Of a stretch of DNA of 64,000 bases, positions 37,114-46,381 are shown piece after piece (the stretch's first letter is position 1; every line of letters starts with the position of its first letter). Location of the stretch: positions 1 to 64,000 of the forward strand of contig NZ_QXGK01000011.1 in assembly GCF_003952945.1 (NCBI RefSeq), given 5' to 3'. The position numbers and the translations under genes are program-made. Below the pieces are notes generated by a model that saw only the letters and a program-made list of their open reading frames with translations, did no database searches and was not told the DNA's origin. The stretch comes from Bifidobacterium samirii. Lineage in GTDB: Bacteria > Actinomycetota > Actinomycetes > Actinomycetales > Bifidobacteriaceae.

Positions 37114-40100
37114 GCGTGGTGCTCCAGGAGGGGTTTGAGGTATTGGCCGGTCCATGATTGGGGTTGCGCGGCGATGTGTTCGGGGGTTCCCTGGGCGATG
37201 ATGGTGCCGCCGTTGTCGCCGCCTTCGGGGCCGAGGTCGATGATCCAGTCGGCGGTTTTGATGACGTCGAGGTTGTGTTCGATGACGATGACGGTGTTGC
37301 CTTTGTCGACGAGTCCGTGGAGGACTTGGAGGAGTTTGCGCACGTCTTCGAAGTGGAGGCCGGTGGTGGGTTCGTCGAGGATGTAGACGGTGCGGCCGGT
37401 GGAGCGGCGTTGGAGTTCGGTGGCGAGTTTGACTCGTTGCGATTCGCCGCCGGAGAGGGTGGGTGCGCTTTGTCCGAGTCTGATGTACCCGAGGCCGACT
37501 TGGGTGAGGGTGTCGAGGTAGCGGGAGATGGCGGGGTGGGGTTTGAAGAAGCGGGCGGCTTCTTCGATGGGCATGTCGAGGATGTCGGCGACGTTTTTGC
37601 CGTTGTAGGTGACTTCGAGGGTTTCGCGGTTGTAGCGTTTGCCGTGGCAGGTTTCGCATTCGACGTAGACGTCGGGGAGGAAGTTCATTTCGATTTTGAG
37701 GGTGCCGTCGCCGTGGCATGCTTCGCAGCGGCCGCCTTTGACGTTGAAGGAGAATCGTCCGGGGCCGTAGCCGCGTACCTGGGCTTCGGGGGTTTTGGCG
37801 AGGAGGGTGCGGATCTTGTCCCAGACGCCGGTGTAGGTGGCGGGGTTGGATCGGGGGGTGCGGCCGATGGGGTTCTGGTCGACGTGGATGACCTTGTCGC
37901 ATTGGTCGATGCCTTCGACGCGGGTGTGTTTGCCGGGTACGATGCGCGCGCCGTTGAGTCTGTTGGCGAGGGCCGGGTAGAGGATCTGGTTGATGAGGGT
38001 GGATTTGCCGGATCCGGAGACGCCGGTGATGCAGGTGAGGATGCCGAGGGGGATGTCGGCGGTGATGTTGCGGAGGTTGTTCTCGCGTGCTCCGATGATG
38101 CGCAGGCTGCCGTTGCGGGGTTGGCGTCGGGTGGAGGGGGTGTCGATGGTGCGGCGGCCGGCGATGTAGTCGGCGGTGATGGACCGGGTGGCCTGGGTGA
38201 GTTTGGCGGCGGGGCCGGAGTAGGTGATGTGGCCGCCGTGTTCGCCGGCGCCGGGGCCGATGTCGACGAGCCAGTCGGCCTGTTCGATGGTGTCCTGGTC
38301 GTGTTCGACGACGATGAGGGTGTTGCCGAGGTCGCGCAGGTGGTGGAGGGTGCGGATGAGGCGGTCGTTGTCGCGCTGGTGGAGGCCGATGGAGGGTTCG
38401 TCGAGGACGTACATGACGCCGACGAGTCCGGAGCCGATCTGGGTGGCGAGGCGGATGCGCTGGGCTTCGCCGCCGGAGAGGGTCTTGGCGGCTCGCGAGA
38501 GGGTCAGGTAGTTGAGGCCGACGTCGTTGAGGAAGCCGAGCCGGGCGCGGATCTCCTTGAGGATCTCGCCGGCGATGTGGGCCTTGGCGCCTTCGAGGTC
38601 GAGGGTGTTGGCCCAGGTGAGGGCGTGTGCGGCGCTCATGTCGCAGACGTCGGCGATGGACCGGCCGTCGATGGTGACGGCGAGCACTTCGGGGCGCAGG
38701 CGCCGCCCGTGGCAGGCCTGGCAGGGGACTTCGCGCATGTACGACTCGTAGTACTGCTTCATCTGGTCGGAGTCGGTCTCGTCGTGGCGGCGCATGAGGG
38801 TGCGCACGACGCCTTCGAATCCGGTGGAGTATTCGCGCATGCGCCCCCACCGGTTGCGGTAGGAGACGTTGACCTTGAAGTCCTTGCCGTACATGATGCT
38901 GTGGCGCACGTCGGCGCTCAGGTCCTGCCAGGGGGTGTCGAGGTCGAAGCCCATGTCGTGGCCGAGGCCTTCGAGGACGTGCCGGTAGTAGTCGCCGGTG
39001 CCCTTGGTCAGACCCCAGGGTTCGATGGCGCCCTCGTTGAGGGTCTTGGACGGGTCGGGGATGACGAGTTCGGGGTCGATCTCCAGCGAGTAGCCGATGC
39101 CGGTGCAGTCGGGGCAGGCGCCGTAGGGGGCATTGAACGAGAAGGTGCGCGGCTCGATCTCGTCGAGTTCGAGCTGGTGGCCTTCGGGGCAGGCGCGGTG
39201 TTCGCTGAACGGTCGGCGACGGTCGGGGTCGTCGGGGTCAAGGTCGACGTAGTCGGCGACCATGACGCCTTTGGCGAGCCGCAGCGCGGTCTCGACGGAG
39301 TCGGTGAGGCGCTGGCGGATGCCGTCCTTGACGACGAGACGGTCGATGACGACCTCGATGGTGTGCTTCTTCTGCTTGGCGAGCGTGATGTCGTCGCTCA
39401 ATTGGACCATGCTCCCGTCGATGAGGGCGCGCGCGTACCCGTCGGAGCGCAGCAGGTCGATGAGGTCCGCGAACTCGCCCTTGCGACCGCGCACGACGGG
39501 CGCGAGGATCTGGAAGCGGGTGCGCTCCGGCGCGTCCAGGAGCGCGTCGACCATCTGCTGCGGGGTCTGGGCGGCGACGGGTCGTCCGCATTCGGGGCAG
39601 TGGGGTTCGCCGATGCGCGCGTACAGGAGACGCAGATAGTCGTAGATCTCGGTGATGGTGCCGACGGTGGAGCGCGGATTGCGGTTCGTGGTCTTCTGGT
39701 CGATCGACACGGCCGGGCTCAGGCCCTCGATGAAGTCGACGTCGGGCTTGTCCATCTGGCCGAGGAACTGGCGCGCGTACGCGGACAGGGATTCGACGTA
39801 GCGGCGCTGGCCCTCGGCGAACAGCGTGTCGAACGCGAGCGACGACTTGCCCGATCCGGACAGGCCGGTGAACACGACCATCCGGTTGCGCGGGATCTGC
39901 AGGTCCACGTTCTGCAGATTGTGTTCGCGCGCACCCTGGACGGTGATCTTCAGGTCGTTGGGGATGCGTGAGATGTCGGCGACGAGCGCGCCGTCGGGCG
40001 TGTGGCGCAGGGGCGCTCTGCGGATCTCGCGTTCGAGGTAGGCGTCGCCGCCCATGATGCGTTCGACGACGGGCGCGCCCGCGTCGTGCCCCGTGCCGGT

Positions 40101-40127
40101 CCGTCCCGTCCGCTTCGTCGTGCCCAT
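37110..40127 (-). CDS. uvrA: Excinuclease ABC subunit A
   Basis: 1005 residues from the ATG at 40127 (GGAAGGACGGA upstream); damage recognition ATPase with UvrB. Two ABC modules: Walker [14 protein letters not shown] near 86-98, and [13 protein letters not shown] near 700; signatures [12 protein letters not shown] and [12 protein letters not shown]; zinc fingers in [26 protein letters not shown] and [18 protein letters not shown]. The C-terminal third shows the same C-ending codon bias as the start of uvrC. Controlled by a LexA box upstream; uvrC overlaps by 4 nt. Confidence 0.96.
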   Translation of the reverse strand: MGTTKRTGRTGTGHDAGAPVVERIMGGDAYLEREIRRAPLRHTPDGALVADISRIPNDLKITVQGAREHNLQNVDLQIPRNRMVVFTGLSGSGKSSLAFDTLFAEGQRRYVESLSAYARQFLGQMDKPDVDFIEGLSPAVSIDQKTTNRNPRSTVGTITEIYDYLRLLYARIGEPHCPECGRPVAAQTPQQMVDALLDAPERTRFQILAPVVRGRKGEFADLIDLLRSDGYARALIDGSMVQLSDDITLAKQKKHTIEVVIDRLVVKDGIRQRLTDSVETALRLAKGVMVADYVDLDPDDPDRRRPFSEHRACPEGHQLELDEIEPRTFSFNAPYGACPDCTGIGYSLEIDPELVIPDPSKTLNEGAIEPWGLTKGTGDYYRHVLEGLGHDMGFDLDTPWQDLSADVRHSIMYGKDFKVNVSYRNRWGRMREYSTGFEGVVRTLMRRHDETDSDQMKQYYESYMREVPCQACHGRRLRPEVLAVTIDGRSIADVCDMSAAHALTWANTLDLEGAKAHIAGEILKEIRARLGFLNDVGLNYLTLSRAAKTLSGGEAQRIRLATQIGSGLVGVMYVLDEPSIGLHQRDNDRLIRTLHHLRDLGNTLIVVEHDQDTIEQADWLVDIGPGAGEHGGHITYSGPAAKLTQATRSITADYIAGRRTIDTPSTRRQPRNGSLRIIGARENNLRNITADIPLGILTCITGVSGSGKSTLINQILYPALANRLNGARIVPGKHTRVEGIDQCDKVIHVDQNPIGRTPRSNPATYTGVWDKIRTLLAKTPEAQVRGYGPGRFSFNVKGGRCEACHGDGTLKIEMNFLPDVYVECETCHGKRYNRETLEVTYNGKNVADILDMPIEEAARFFKPHPAISRYLDTLTQVGLGYIRLGQSAPTLSGGESQRVKLATELQRRSTGRTVYILDEPTTGLHFEDVRKLLQVLHGLVDKGNTVIVIEHNLDVIKTADWIIDLGPEGGDNGGTIIAQGTPEHIAAQPQSWTGQYLKPLLEHHA

Positions 40128-40206
40128 GCCGTGTCCGTCCTTCCGGGGCGTGCGCCCTGTCGTCGTCGTGATGGGTTCCACGGTAGCGCGTCCCGTCGTC
40201 ATCGGT

Positions 40207-40222
40207 TCGAACGTTTGTTCGA
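40207..40222 (-). promoter_or_regulatory. LexA (SOS) box upstream of uvrA
   Basis: TCGAACGTTTGTTCGA matches the actinobacterial/Gram-positive SOS box (GAAC-N4-GTTC) with extended palindromic TC/GA flanks. It lies 80 nt upstream of the uvrA start. It is also 111 nt upstream of the divergent MFS gene, but uvrA is a classic SOS gene. Confidence 0.85.
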
Positions 40223-40332
40223 TGCCGGAGCGCGGTGCGGCATGCGGCCGGCGCGACACGCGCACGGCGTGTTCGCGGCGCGCGTCTACACTGTCCGGTG
40301 ACCTTTTTGCCTTCAGAGAAGTTGGGAGTCAT

Positions 40333-41562
40333 ATGTCGTTTGCAGGTAGGAGCCGCGCGCAGGCCGAGGACATGCGCCATTACGCGGGGCTGGCGGTGTT
40401 CTCGTCGGCCGTGGGGCACGCGCTGGACGGATTGGACCTGATGATCCTCGGGTTCGCGATGTCGGGCATCATGGCGAGCTTCGGCGTGGACCGCACGACC
40501 GCGGGCACGCTGACCACGGTCACGCTGGCCGGCGCGTTCCTGGGCGGTCTGGCGTTCGGCCGCATGGCCGACCGGTACGGCCGCATCCGCGTGCTGACGT
40601 ATTCGGTCGTGTTCTTCGGCGTGTTCACGCTGCTGTCGGCGTTCGCACCGAACTTCGCGACGATGGCCCTGTTCCGCTTCCTCGCGGGCGTGGGCATCGG
40701 CGCCGAGTTCGGTATCGGCATGGCGATCGCGTCGGAGGCGTCCAGTCCGGAGAACCGTGCGAAGGCGACCAGCGGCGTAGGCCTGGGCTTCCAGGTGGGC
40801 GTGCTGGCCGCGTCGCTGATGAGCGCGCCGATCATCACCGCGTTCGGCTGGAGAGGCCTGTTCGCCGTGGGCATCGTGCCCGCGGTCGTGGCGATCGCGA
40901 TCCGCGCGTTCGTGCCCGAACCGCCCTTGTACGTGCGGTCGCGCGAATCGCAGGAGGAGCGCGGTTCGCTGCGCGGCCTGTTCGCGACGCCGGAGCGCAC
41001 GCGCCATTCGATCGCGATCATCATCCTGTGCGCGGTGCAGAACTGCGGCTACTTCGGCATCATGACGTGGCTGCCGAGCTATCTGAACACCGAACTGGAC
41101 CTGTCGCTCACGTCGACTGGCCTGTGGACCGCGGTCACGGTGCTGGGCATGATGCTGGGCATCTCCGTGTTCGGCTTCCTCGCGGACCATCTGGGTCGCC
41201 GTCCCGCGTTCTGGATCTTCCAGGTCGGCGCCGCCGTCATGGTCGTCGCCTACAGTCTGCTGTCCGATCCGACGATGCTGCTCGTGGGCGGTTTCTTCAT
41301 GGGCATGTTCGCCAACGGCATGATCGGCGGCTACGGCGCGCTTATCTCGGAACTGTATCCGACGAGCCTGCGCGCCACCGCGCAGACCGCCCTGTACAAC
41401 ACGGGCCGGTTCATCGGCGGCGGCCTGGGTCCGGTCGCGATCGCCGCGATCGCCGACGGGCACGGGTTCGCGACCGCGATCGGCGCGATCTCGCTGATCT
41501 ACGCGGTCGCGTTCGTCACGATGTTCCTCGTGCCCGAACGCAAGGGCGCCGCCCTCGAATAA
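40333..41562 (+). CDS. MFS transporter, aromatic-acid/metabolite symporter type
   Basis: 409 residues, 12 hydrophobic helices. LDGLDLMILGF in helix 1 and GRMADRYGRIRVL (motif A, loop 2-3) with FGFLADHLGRRPAFW in loop 8-9, plus RFLAGVGIGAEFGIGMAIASE in helix 4. The DxxD-like helix-1 pattern and GIGAE resemble the AAHS/ShiA-type proton symporters rather than drug exporters. Substrate unknown. ATG at 40333 follows GTTGGGAG. Monocistronic, closed by a strong hairpin. Confidence 0.85.
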   Translation: MSFAGRSRAQAEDMRHYAGLAVFSSAVGHALDGLDLMILGFAMSGIMASFGVDRTTAGTLTTVTLAGAFLGGLAFGRMADRYGRIRVLTYSVVFFGVFTLLSAFAPNFATMALFRFLAGVGIGAEFGIGMAIASEASSPENRAKATSGVGLGFQVGVLAASLMSAPIITAFGWRGLFAVGIVPAVVAIAIRAFVPEPPLYVRSRESQEERGSLRGLFATPERTRHSIAIIILCAVQNCGYFGIMTWLPSYLNTELDLSLTSTGLWTAVTVLGMMLGISVFGFLADHLGRRPAFWIFQVGAAVMVVAYSLLSDPTMLLVGGFFMGMFANGMIGGYGALISELYPTSLRATAQTALYNTGRFIGGGLGPVAIAAIADGHGFATAIGAISLIYAVAFVTMFLVPERKGAALE

Positions 41563-41590
41563 GGCTCCGCTCCCCCCATGGGACGCCTCT

Positions 41591-41632
41591 GATGCCGGCC
41601 CGGCGGAACACCGTTTCCGCCGGGCCGGCATC
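41591..41632. terminator. Terminator after the MFS gene
   Basis: An 18-bp perfect stem GATGCCGGCCCGGCGGAA / TTCCGCCGGGCCGGCATC with a 6-nt loop, 28 nt after the stop. Confidence 0.75.
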
Positions 41633-41685
41633 GTCGTTTCCGGAGGATGCGCGCCGACGGCGGACGAGCGCGTATCATGGCGTGC

Positions 41686-42555
41686 ATGAGCAACACCTTC
41701 ATTCTGCGCACGCTCGCCAACGACGCCGGCACGGCCATGGTGAGCGACCACGGCGCGCATCTGACACTCTGGAAGCCCGCATCCCAGTCCACGCCCGTCG
41801 TCTGGCAGCCCAAGTCGATCTATCTGGGCGAGGAGACGGCGATCCGCGGCGGCATCCCCGTGATCTTCCCCTGGTTCAACGGCGGCTACGCGCACGGCGA
41901 GCCTACCGCCAAGAAGCCCAAGCACGGGTTCGCGCGCGTCTCTGCATGGACGCTCGACGAGGACACCCTCACCGACGCGCACGCCCGGTACACGCTCGAC
42001 TCCTCGACCATCGCGCAGGAGCTGCTCGACCGGTTCATCTCCGGCCCCGACCCACATTTCTACGCCGAACTCGACATCCACGCCGCGGACACGCTCGGCG
42101 TGACCCTGCGCGTGGAGAACACCGGTGACACGCCGATCGAATACGAGGCCGCGCTGCACACCTACTTCCAGGTCAGCGACGTGACCCGCACGCGCGTCGC
42201 CGGACTCGAGCACGCCACCTACCTGGACGGCACCAAGCCGGACTTCCCCGTCTGCCAGCAGGGCGACGATCCGGTCGCGTTCGACGGGACCGTGCTCGAC
42301 CGCATCTACTACTCCGAGGACGAGCTGCGCATCGAGGACGAGGCGCTCGGCCGCACCATCGTCGTCGGCAAGACCGGCTCCCCGCAGACCGTGGTCTGGA
42401 ACCCCGGCCAGGAGGGCGGCGACAGGATGGCCGACATGCGCGCGGGCGAATGGCGCGACTTCGTGTGCGTCGAGGCCGCCGCCAACCGCGACCGTCCGAT
42501 CGTGCTCGCCCCGGGCGAATCGCACACGATCGGCCAGAGCGTGCGCGTCGCATGA
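41686..42555 (+). CDS. D-hexose-6-phosphate mutarotase / aldose 1-epimerase-like
   Basis: 289 residues. YeaD-type galactose mutarotase fold: RGGIPVIFPWF near 60-72, KHGFARVSAWTL with the first catalytic histidine, AALHTYFQVSDV with the second, and VWNPGQEGG plus DFVCVEAA near the C-terminus (catalytic Glu). Probably interconverts anomers of glucose-6-phosphate or a similar sugar phosphate. A second in-frame ATG lies 9 nt upstream. The next gene overlaps its stop by ATGA. Confidence 0.85.
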   Translation: MSNTFILRTLANDAGTAMVSDHGAHLTLWKPASQSTPVVWQPKSIYLGEETAIRGGIPVIFPWFNGGYAHGEPTAKKPKHGFARVSAWTLDEDTLTDAHARYTLDSSTIAQELLDRFISGPDPHFYAELDIHAADTLGVTLRVENTGDTPIEYEAALHTYFQVSDVTRTRVAGLEHATYLDGTKPDFPVCQQGDDPVAFDGTVLDRIYYSEDELRIEDEALGRTIVVGKTGSPQTVVWNPGQEGGDRMADMRAGEWRDFVCVEAAANRDRPIVLAPGESHTIGQSVRVA

Positions 42556-42917
42556 GCGGGTTCGTCTCCCGCTGGCTCGTGCTGACCATCGCCGCGGGCG
42601 TCATGGTCGCGATCCTGCCCGGCATGCACGCGGTCGGCGACCCGCCCATCCTGGGCGTCGCCGCGTTCGCCCTGTTCATGGCGTTGATCAACGCGTCGAT
42701 CAAACCCGTCGTCCACCTGCTCGCCCTGCCGTTGTCGATCATGTCGCTGGGGCTGTTCGCGCTGGTCGTCAACTGGATGTTCATGGAACTGGCGTCATGG
42801 CTCGCCCTGACCCTGTTCGACGTGGGCGTCGTCATCCACGGGTTCTGGTGGTCCGTGATCGGCTCGCTCGTCATGGCCGTCGTCTCCGGCATCGTCGGCT
42901 CCGTCATCGGCGAATAG
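42552..42917 (+). CDS. Phage-holin-family (PF04020-like) membrane protein
   Basis: 121 residues and four hydrophobic helices, with INASIKPVVHLLALPLSIMSLGLFALVVNWMF in the middle, the pattern of the superfamily IV 4-TMS proteins widespread in actinobacteria. Despite the family name these are chromosomal envelope proteins, and nothing phage-like surrounds it. Start ATG overlaps the mutarotase stop by 4 nt; cotranscribed. Confidence 0.82.
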   Translation: MSGFVSRWLVLTIAAGVMVAILPGMHAVGDPPILGVAAFALFMALINASIKPVVHLLALPLSIMSLGLFALVVNWMFMELASWLALTLFDVGVVIHGFWWSVIGSLVMAVVSGIVGSVIGE

Positions 42918-42967
42918 CCGGTTTCGCCGCCACCGGAGCAGTCGGCGGCACCGAAGAAGGCCGTCGT

Positions 42968-43020
42968 TATGCTGATGGGCCGCTTTCGGGATCATTCCCC
43001 GAAAGCGGCCCATCAGCATA
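42968..43020. terminator. Long bidirectional terminator
   Basis: A perfect 23-bp stem (TATGCTGATGGGCCGCTTTC... / ...GAAAGCGGCCCATCAGCATA) with a 7-nt loop sits between two convergent 3' ends. Confidence 0.85.
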
Positions 43021-43066
43021 TCCACGACCGTGATTCCGACCGCATGCCGGAGGACCGCACATCCGG

Positions 43067-43825
43067 TCAGGCCTGCATGGCCTTGGCGGCCTCGCCGATG
43101 CAGCGGATCGCGTTGAGCGTGCGCGGATAGCCGAGGTACGGCATGCACTGGGAGACGACCGCGATCAGGAACGCGCGGTCGTTGCCGACGCGCATGTTGC
43201 CCATCGCATGGCTGGTCAGCTGCGGCTCGCACCCGCCCTGCGCGGCCAGGAAGCACAGGGTGATCATCTCGCGCCGGCGATGGTCGAGGCCGGTGCGCGT
43301 GTAGTAGTCGCCGAAGCAGTTGCCTGACAGCCACCGGTTGATATGACGCGTCTCCTCCGGTCCGGACTGCGCGAACCCGCGCATATGGTCGCCGAAGATC
43401 GCGACCTGCGCGTCCTCGCCGGCCTGCACGCGCGTGGCCGGCGAGGTCGTCGCCTGACCGGCCAGCGGCAGTGCGACGCCGCGTTCCTTGAGGATTTCGT
43501 TCGTGCGAGTCACGAACGGCAGCACGCGGCCCACGCCCAGGTACGCGGTCGCCTGGTAGACGATCTCCTTGGCCTCGACCGGCGTGACGCCCGCGTCCAG
43601 CGCCTCGCCCAGCTCATGCGCGTACGCGTCGAGGCCCTGGCATCCGATCAGCGCGGACAGCACCGCCATCGCGCGCGTGCGCTCATCCAGGTCCGGATGG
43701 TTCGCACCGGGTTCATTGCGCACCTCGCCGCGCATGAACGCGGCCAGGAACCCCGCATACTCCGGGTCCGAGGCCGCCAGACCGTACAGGCCGCCGTCCT
43801 CGACGGGCATGCTCTCATCGCACAT
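43067..43825 (-). CDS. Carboxymuconolactone decarboxylase-family protein (double domain)
   Basis: 252 residues with two AhpD/CMD-like helical repeats (about 35-115 and 165-250). The first has ALIGCQGLDAYAHELGEALDAGVTPVEAKEIVYQ; the second DHRRREMITLCFLAAQGGCEPQLTSHAMGNMRVG. A CxxC of AhpD type is not present; each repeat keeps one Cys. Could be a decarboxylase-like enzyme or a peroxide-related reductase; not decidable. Start MCDESMP at 43825 with GAGG upstream. Confidence 0.8.
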   Translation of the reverse strand: MCDESMPVEDGGLYGLAASDPEYAGFLAAFMRGEVRNEPGANHPDLDERTRAMAVLSALIGCQGLDAYAHELGEALDAGVTPVEAKEIVYQATAYLGVGRVLPFVTRTNEILKERGVALPLAGQATTSPATRVQAGEDAQVAIFGDHMRGFAQSGPEETRHINRWLSGNCFGDYYTRTGLDHRRREMITLCFLAAQGGCEPQLTSHAMGNMRVGNDRAFLIAVVSQCMPYLGYPRTLNAIRCIGEAAKAMQA

Positions 43826-43925
43826 CGTGAATCCTCGATTCTCCACGCGCCGCCCCATGCGGCGCACCCGGCTCCCACTGTAGGAACCTCAAGCGCTCGA
43901 AGTACAATCCCGGCACGCTCCGTGA

Positions 43926-43957
43926 GTCGCCTGTCTTCCATGTGGCAGACAGGCGAC
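43926..43957 (-). terminator. Hairpin after the Mrr-type gene
   Basis: GTCGCCTGTCT / AGACAGGCGAC, an 11-bp perfect stem with a 10-nt loop, lies 53 nt past the leftward endonuclease stop. Confidence 0.6.
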
Positions 43958-44009
43958 ACCGTCATACTCAGCCCGCACCTAAATCGGACTCGTAGGACCG
44001 GATTGGGCG

Positions 44010-44999
44010 TCACTCGTCGGCGGGCCACCAGATGCGCGTGAGCGGCAAAAGTGCCCTCGTGCCCGGCTCCATCCTGTCATATGCTTCGGTATACAGACGT
44101 GCGAAATCGTCTAGGTTCACCAGACGGACGGGAATATTCGCTCGATCCGCTTCATAGCGGGCCTCTCGACTGAATCCTCCGGTGCTCACGTACAATCCAC
44201 GGTCACCGTCACGGAGTCCGGCCACAAATGCGCGCACCTCCTGAGCACCCATCGAATGCTGCCGATGTTTGACCTCAACGATGATACGGGGAGGTTCCAT
44301 TCCCAGCGGGTCGGGGCCGGCGATGATGTCACGGCCGCCATCAGCTCCCTTTGGAGTGACGGACGCATGATAGCCGAGCGCCCTGAGAAGTCCCGCGGTC
44401 AATAGCTCCATATCGGCCCATCCGAGCTCGCGTATCCGGTCCTTGATACGTTCAATGCCGTCATCGTATGACGCAAATATGGCGTCCGTCATCGCTTCGT
44501 CCGAGTCATCTCCGTCTCGGGATTCGGAATCCGCGACCGGTTGCTCCGATTCGAGCTCCTTGAGCACTTCGTCTTTGACTTTGAATATCGTGGTAATGGA
44601 CCCTAAGGAGTTCTTCGCACTGCCGGACAAATCGTCCCGGTTTTTGTCCGATGTCCACTTGACGGTTCTGACATAGCTTGCGGAGTCGTCGTCCTCGACG
44701 GGAACGCAGTCACCCGTTACTTCGCCGATGTGGTATTTACGTTCGGCTGGATCGTACAGCACGATAGTGCTGCCTTCCTTCATATCCTGGGCGAAATGCC
44801 AAGACTGGCCAACGGCCGCCCCCACTTGGTTCGAGCTCGCCGACGGCTGCATCTCACGATACGTGTCCTTGAGCTCGTCCCGGGTCATACGGGTTATGTC
44901 CTGCCCCTTGTAATCCCATCCGATGCCGATCAGTCCACGGTCCACCCAGTCGGCGGCGTACACGCCGCCCCTTCCGGCCCGAATCATCCAAGCAGTCAT
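44010..44999 (-). CDS. mrr: Mrr-type restriction endonuclease, solitary
   Basis: 329 residues. The C-terminal nuclease domain (about 175-300) carries the PD-(D/E)xK core: the Asp in GADGGRDIIAGP near residue 221 and RIIVEVKHRQ (E and K) near 240, followed by VRAFVAGLRDGDRGLYVSTGGFS, as in Mrr_cat. The N-terminal domain (about 1-130: ADWVDRGLIGIGWD, HFAQDMKEGSTIVLY, YHIGEVTG) resembles EVE/PUA-like modified-base-binding modules. Probably a type IV enzyme cutting modified foreign DNA. No methylase nearby. Base composition is less GC-rich than its core neighbours. Confidence 0.82.
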   Translation of the reverse strand: MTAWMIRAGRGGVYAADWVDRGLIGIGWDYKGQDITRMTRDELKDTYREMQPSASSNQVGAAVGQSWHFAQDMKEGSTIVLYDPAERKYHIGEVTGDCVPVEDDDSASYVRTVKWTSDKNRDDLSGSAKNSLGSITTIFKVKDEVLKELESEQPVADSESRDGDDSDEAMTDAIFASYDDGIERIKDRIRELGWADMELLTAGLLRALGYHASVTPKGADGGRDIIAGPDPLGMEPPRIIVEVKHRQHSMGAQEVRAFVAGLRDGDRGLYVSTGGFSREARYEADRANIPVRLVNLDDFARLYTEAYDRMEPGTRALLPLTRIWWPADE

Positions 45000-45301
45000 C
45001 GTCTTGTCCTTTCGTCCTCATCGACCATATCGAATGACTTTGTTTTTCATCATAGAGAACCGCCATTCCCACAGTGCCGGCTCTCGCAATCTGATAATAC
45101 TCCTTCCTGGTCGTCAATCACTGGAGCGCTTCTGAAGTAGCTTGGTTTTGTTCCATCTCTGCTATGAGACGGAACAAAACCAGGTCACATCAGATTGCCT
45201 GCGAATAAATCACCAATCACAAATTGGACGCAGCCTCACGAGACAATGTCTCCAAGTGCGTACCTACGATAGATTCATGACCCATTCAGCGTGGTAACAG
45301 G
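45000..45301. other. 302-nt AT-rich gap between mrr and the DUF1287 gene
   Basis: No convincing gene. It should hold the mrr promoter (minus strand) and the 3' end of the DUF1287 transcript. The only strong structure is the inverted repeat at 45143-45182, listed separately. Confidence 0.5.
45143..45182 (-). terminator. 12-bp inverted repeat, probable DUF1287 terminator
   Basis: TGGTTTTGTTCC (45143-45154) is exactly inverted at 45171-45182 (GGAACAAAACCA). A terminator for the leftward DUF1287 gene is the simplest reading; an operator for mrr is possible. Confidence 0.5.
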
Positions 45302-46135
45302 TCACTGCCCCCACGCGCGCAGCACGTCGGCGGGGATACGGGACGCGTCGAACCGGTACCGGCCGGTGACGGTCATGTGGGTATGGAACGCCAGATAGTC
45401 GTTCTCGCGATGCTTCTGCCCCATGTTGTGGATGATGTACGGCAGGCCGTCCTCGTCGCGCCGGTCGGACACGACGCCGATGTGCCTCGTATGCTCGAAC
45501 ACGACGATGTCTCCGCCGTTCCAGTCACCCAGATCGGCCGGATCGACCGACGTGGACAACGAGACCGCGTACCGGGAGAGGAACACGTCGAGCACGCCGG
45601 TGCGCCGGAAGTCGATGTTCGGATCGGGCGACGACACGACCTGCGCGTACGCGTCCGGATGGGCGGCGATGTCCGAGTCGACCATCGCCTTGAGATCGTA
45701 TCCGGCGTCGCGCATCGCACGCCACACCACGTCGGTGCACGCACCCCGGTCGTCCGGCGGATACCAGCCCTCGTAGTAGCCGCCGTCGTACGCGGGCATG
45801 GTCTGCGCATCCTTGCGAGCGCCGTCGAGGATGTCCGTGTAGTCGTCTACGCCGTCCCCGTCGAAATCGACCGGCGAGACGACCGACGGATACCGTTCGG
45901 ACGCCTCGTTTTGCGGCATCGTCTCCCCCGCCGGGCGCAGCATCGTCTCGATATGGCCCGCCGCGGCACCCGCGAGCGCCCCGGGTCGCATGCCGTGCGT
46001 GTGTTCCCATAGGAGTGTGCCGCCTGCGGCCGTGCCTAGGACGAGGATGGTGGCGGTCAGTGCGGCGACGGCGCGGGTGCGTCGGCGTTGCCGTCGTTGT
46101 GCGAGCGCCGTGTGTTGGCTGATGTGTTGTGCCAT
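45302..46135 (-). CDS. DUF1287-family secreted/anchored protein
   Basis: 277 residues. A basic N-terminus and one hydrophobic signal-anchor (VAALTATILVLGTAAGGTLLW, about 23-43) place it outside the membrane. The DUF1287 core includes YPSVVSPVDFDGDGVDDYTDI, GACTDVVWRAMRDAGYDL, IDFRRTGVLDVFLSRY, GDIVVFEHTRHIGVVSDRR and YIIHNMGQ. The Cys and His residues in ACTDVVWRA and HIGVVSD resemble NlpC/P60-like (papain-fold) peptidases, so a cell-wall hydrolase role is inferred. FDGDGVDD resembles a Ca-binding loop. Confidence 0.85.
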   Translation of the reverse strand: MAQHISQHTALAQRRQRRRTRAVAALTATILVLGTAAGGTLLWEHTHGMRPGALAGAAAGHIETMLRPAGETMPQNEASERYPSVVSPVDFDGDGVDDYTDILDGARKDAQTMPAYDGGYYEGWYPPDDRGACTDVVWRAMRDAGYDLKAMVDSDIAAHPDAYAQVVSSPDPNIDFRRTGVLDVFLSRYAVSLSTSVDPADLGDWNGGDIVVFEHTRHIGVVSDRRDEDGLPYIIHNMGQKHRENDYLAFHTHMTVTGRYRFDASRIPADVLRAWGQ

Positions 46136-46306
46136 GTCCGCCTACCCCTCCCGAGGCCTGTCTCATATGTGTGCAGACCTTCTTCTAGACCGCGTTCCAT
46201 TATGGTCTCGTGTCATGCGCGTCTTCATGAGCGGGGACAATGAGCGCGGTTCCTTCACGCAGATGATGATTTGGGATGATTCTCAAGAATGGGGGTAGGA
46301 AACCAT

Positions 46307-46381
46307 TTACGAGCGTTGCCGCTTGCTCTCGTTCTCCTGAGGGTCCAAGAGTTGCCTCGGGTTCGACACAGCAGAAGACAG
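46307..46381 (-). pseudogene. C-terminal tail of a lost XRE regulator
   Basis: Directly after the toxin stop, in the same frame, the minus strand reads VSNPRQLLDPQENESKRQRS and a TAA. This matches VSNPRKLLEPEGG at the end of the intact XRE regulator (47124-47357), and 16 nt (CCTCGGGTTCGACACA on the plus strand) are identical in both. It is the leftover end of a duplicated or recombined XRE gene. Confidence 0.6.

Noticed and set aside
42552-42917. Prophage holin
   Set aside because: The PF04020-like family name is misleading; no phage genes are near and the gene is coupled to a mutarotase.
42968-43020. Inverted repeat as a miniature mobile element
   Set aside because: A single perfect 23-bp hairpin with a 7-nt loop between convergent genes is better read as a bidirectional terminator.
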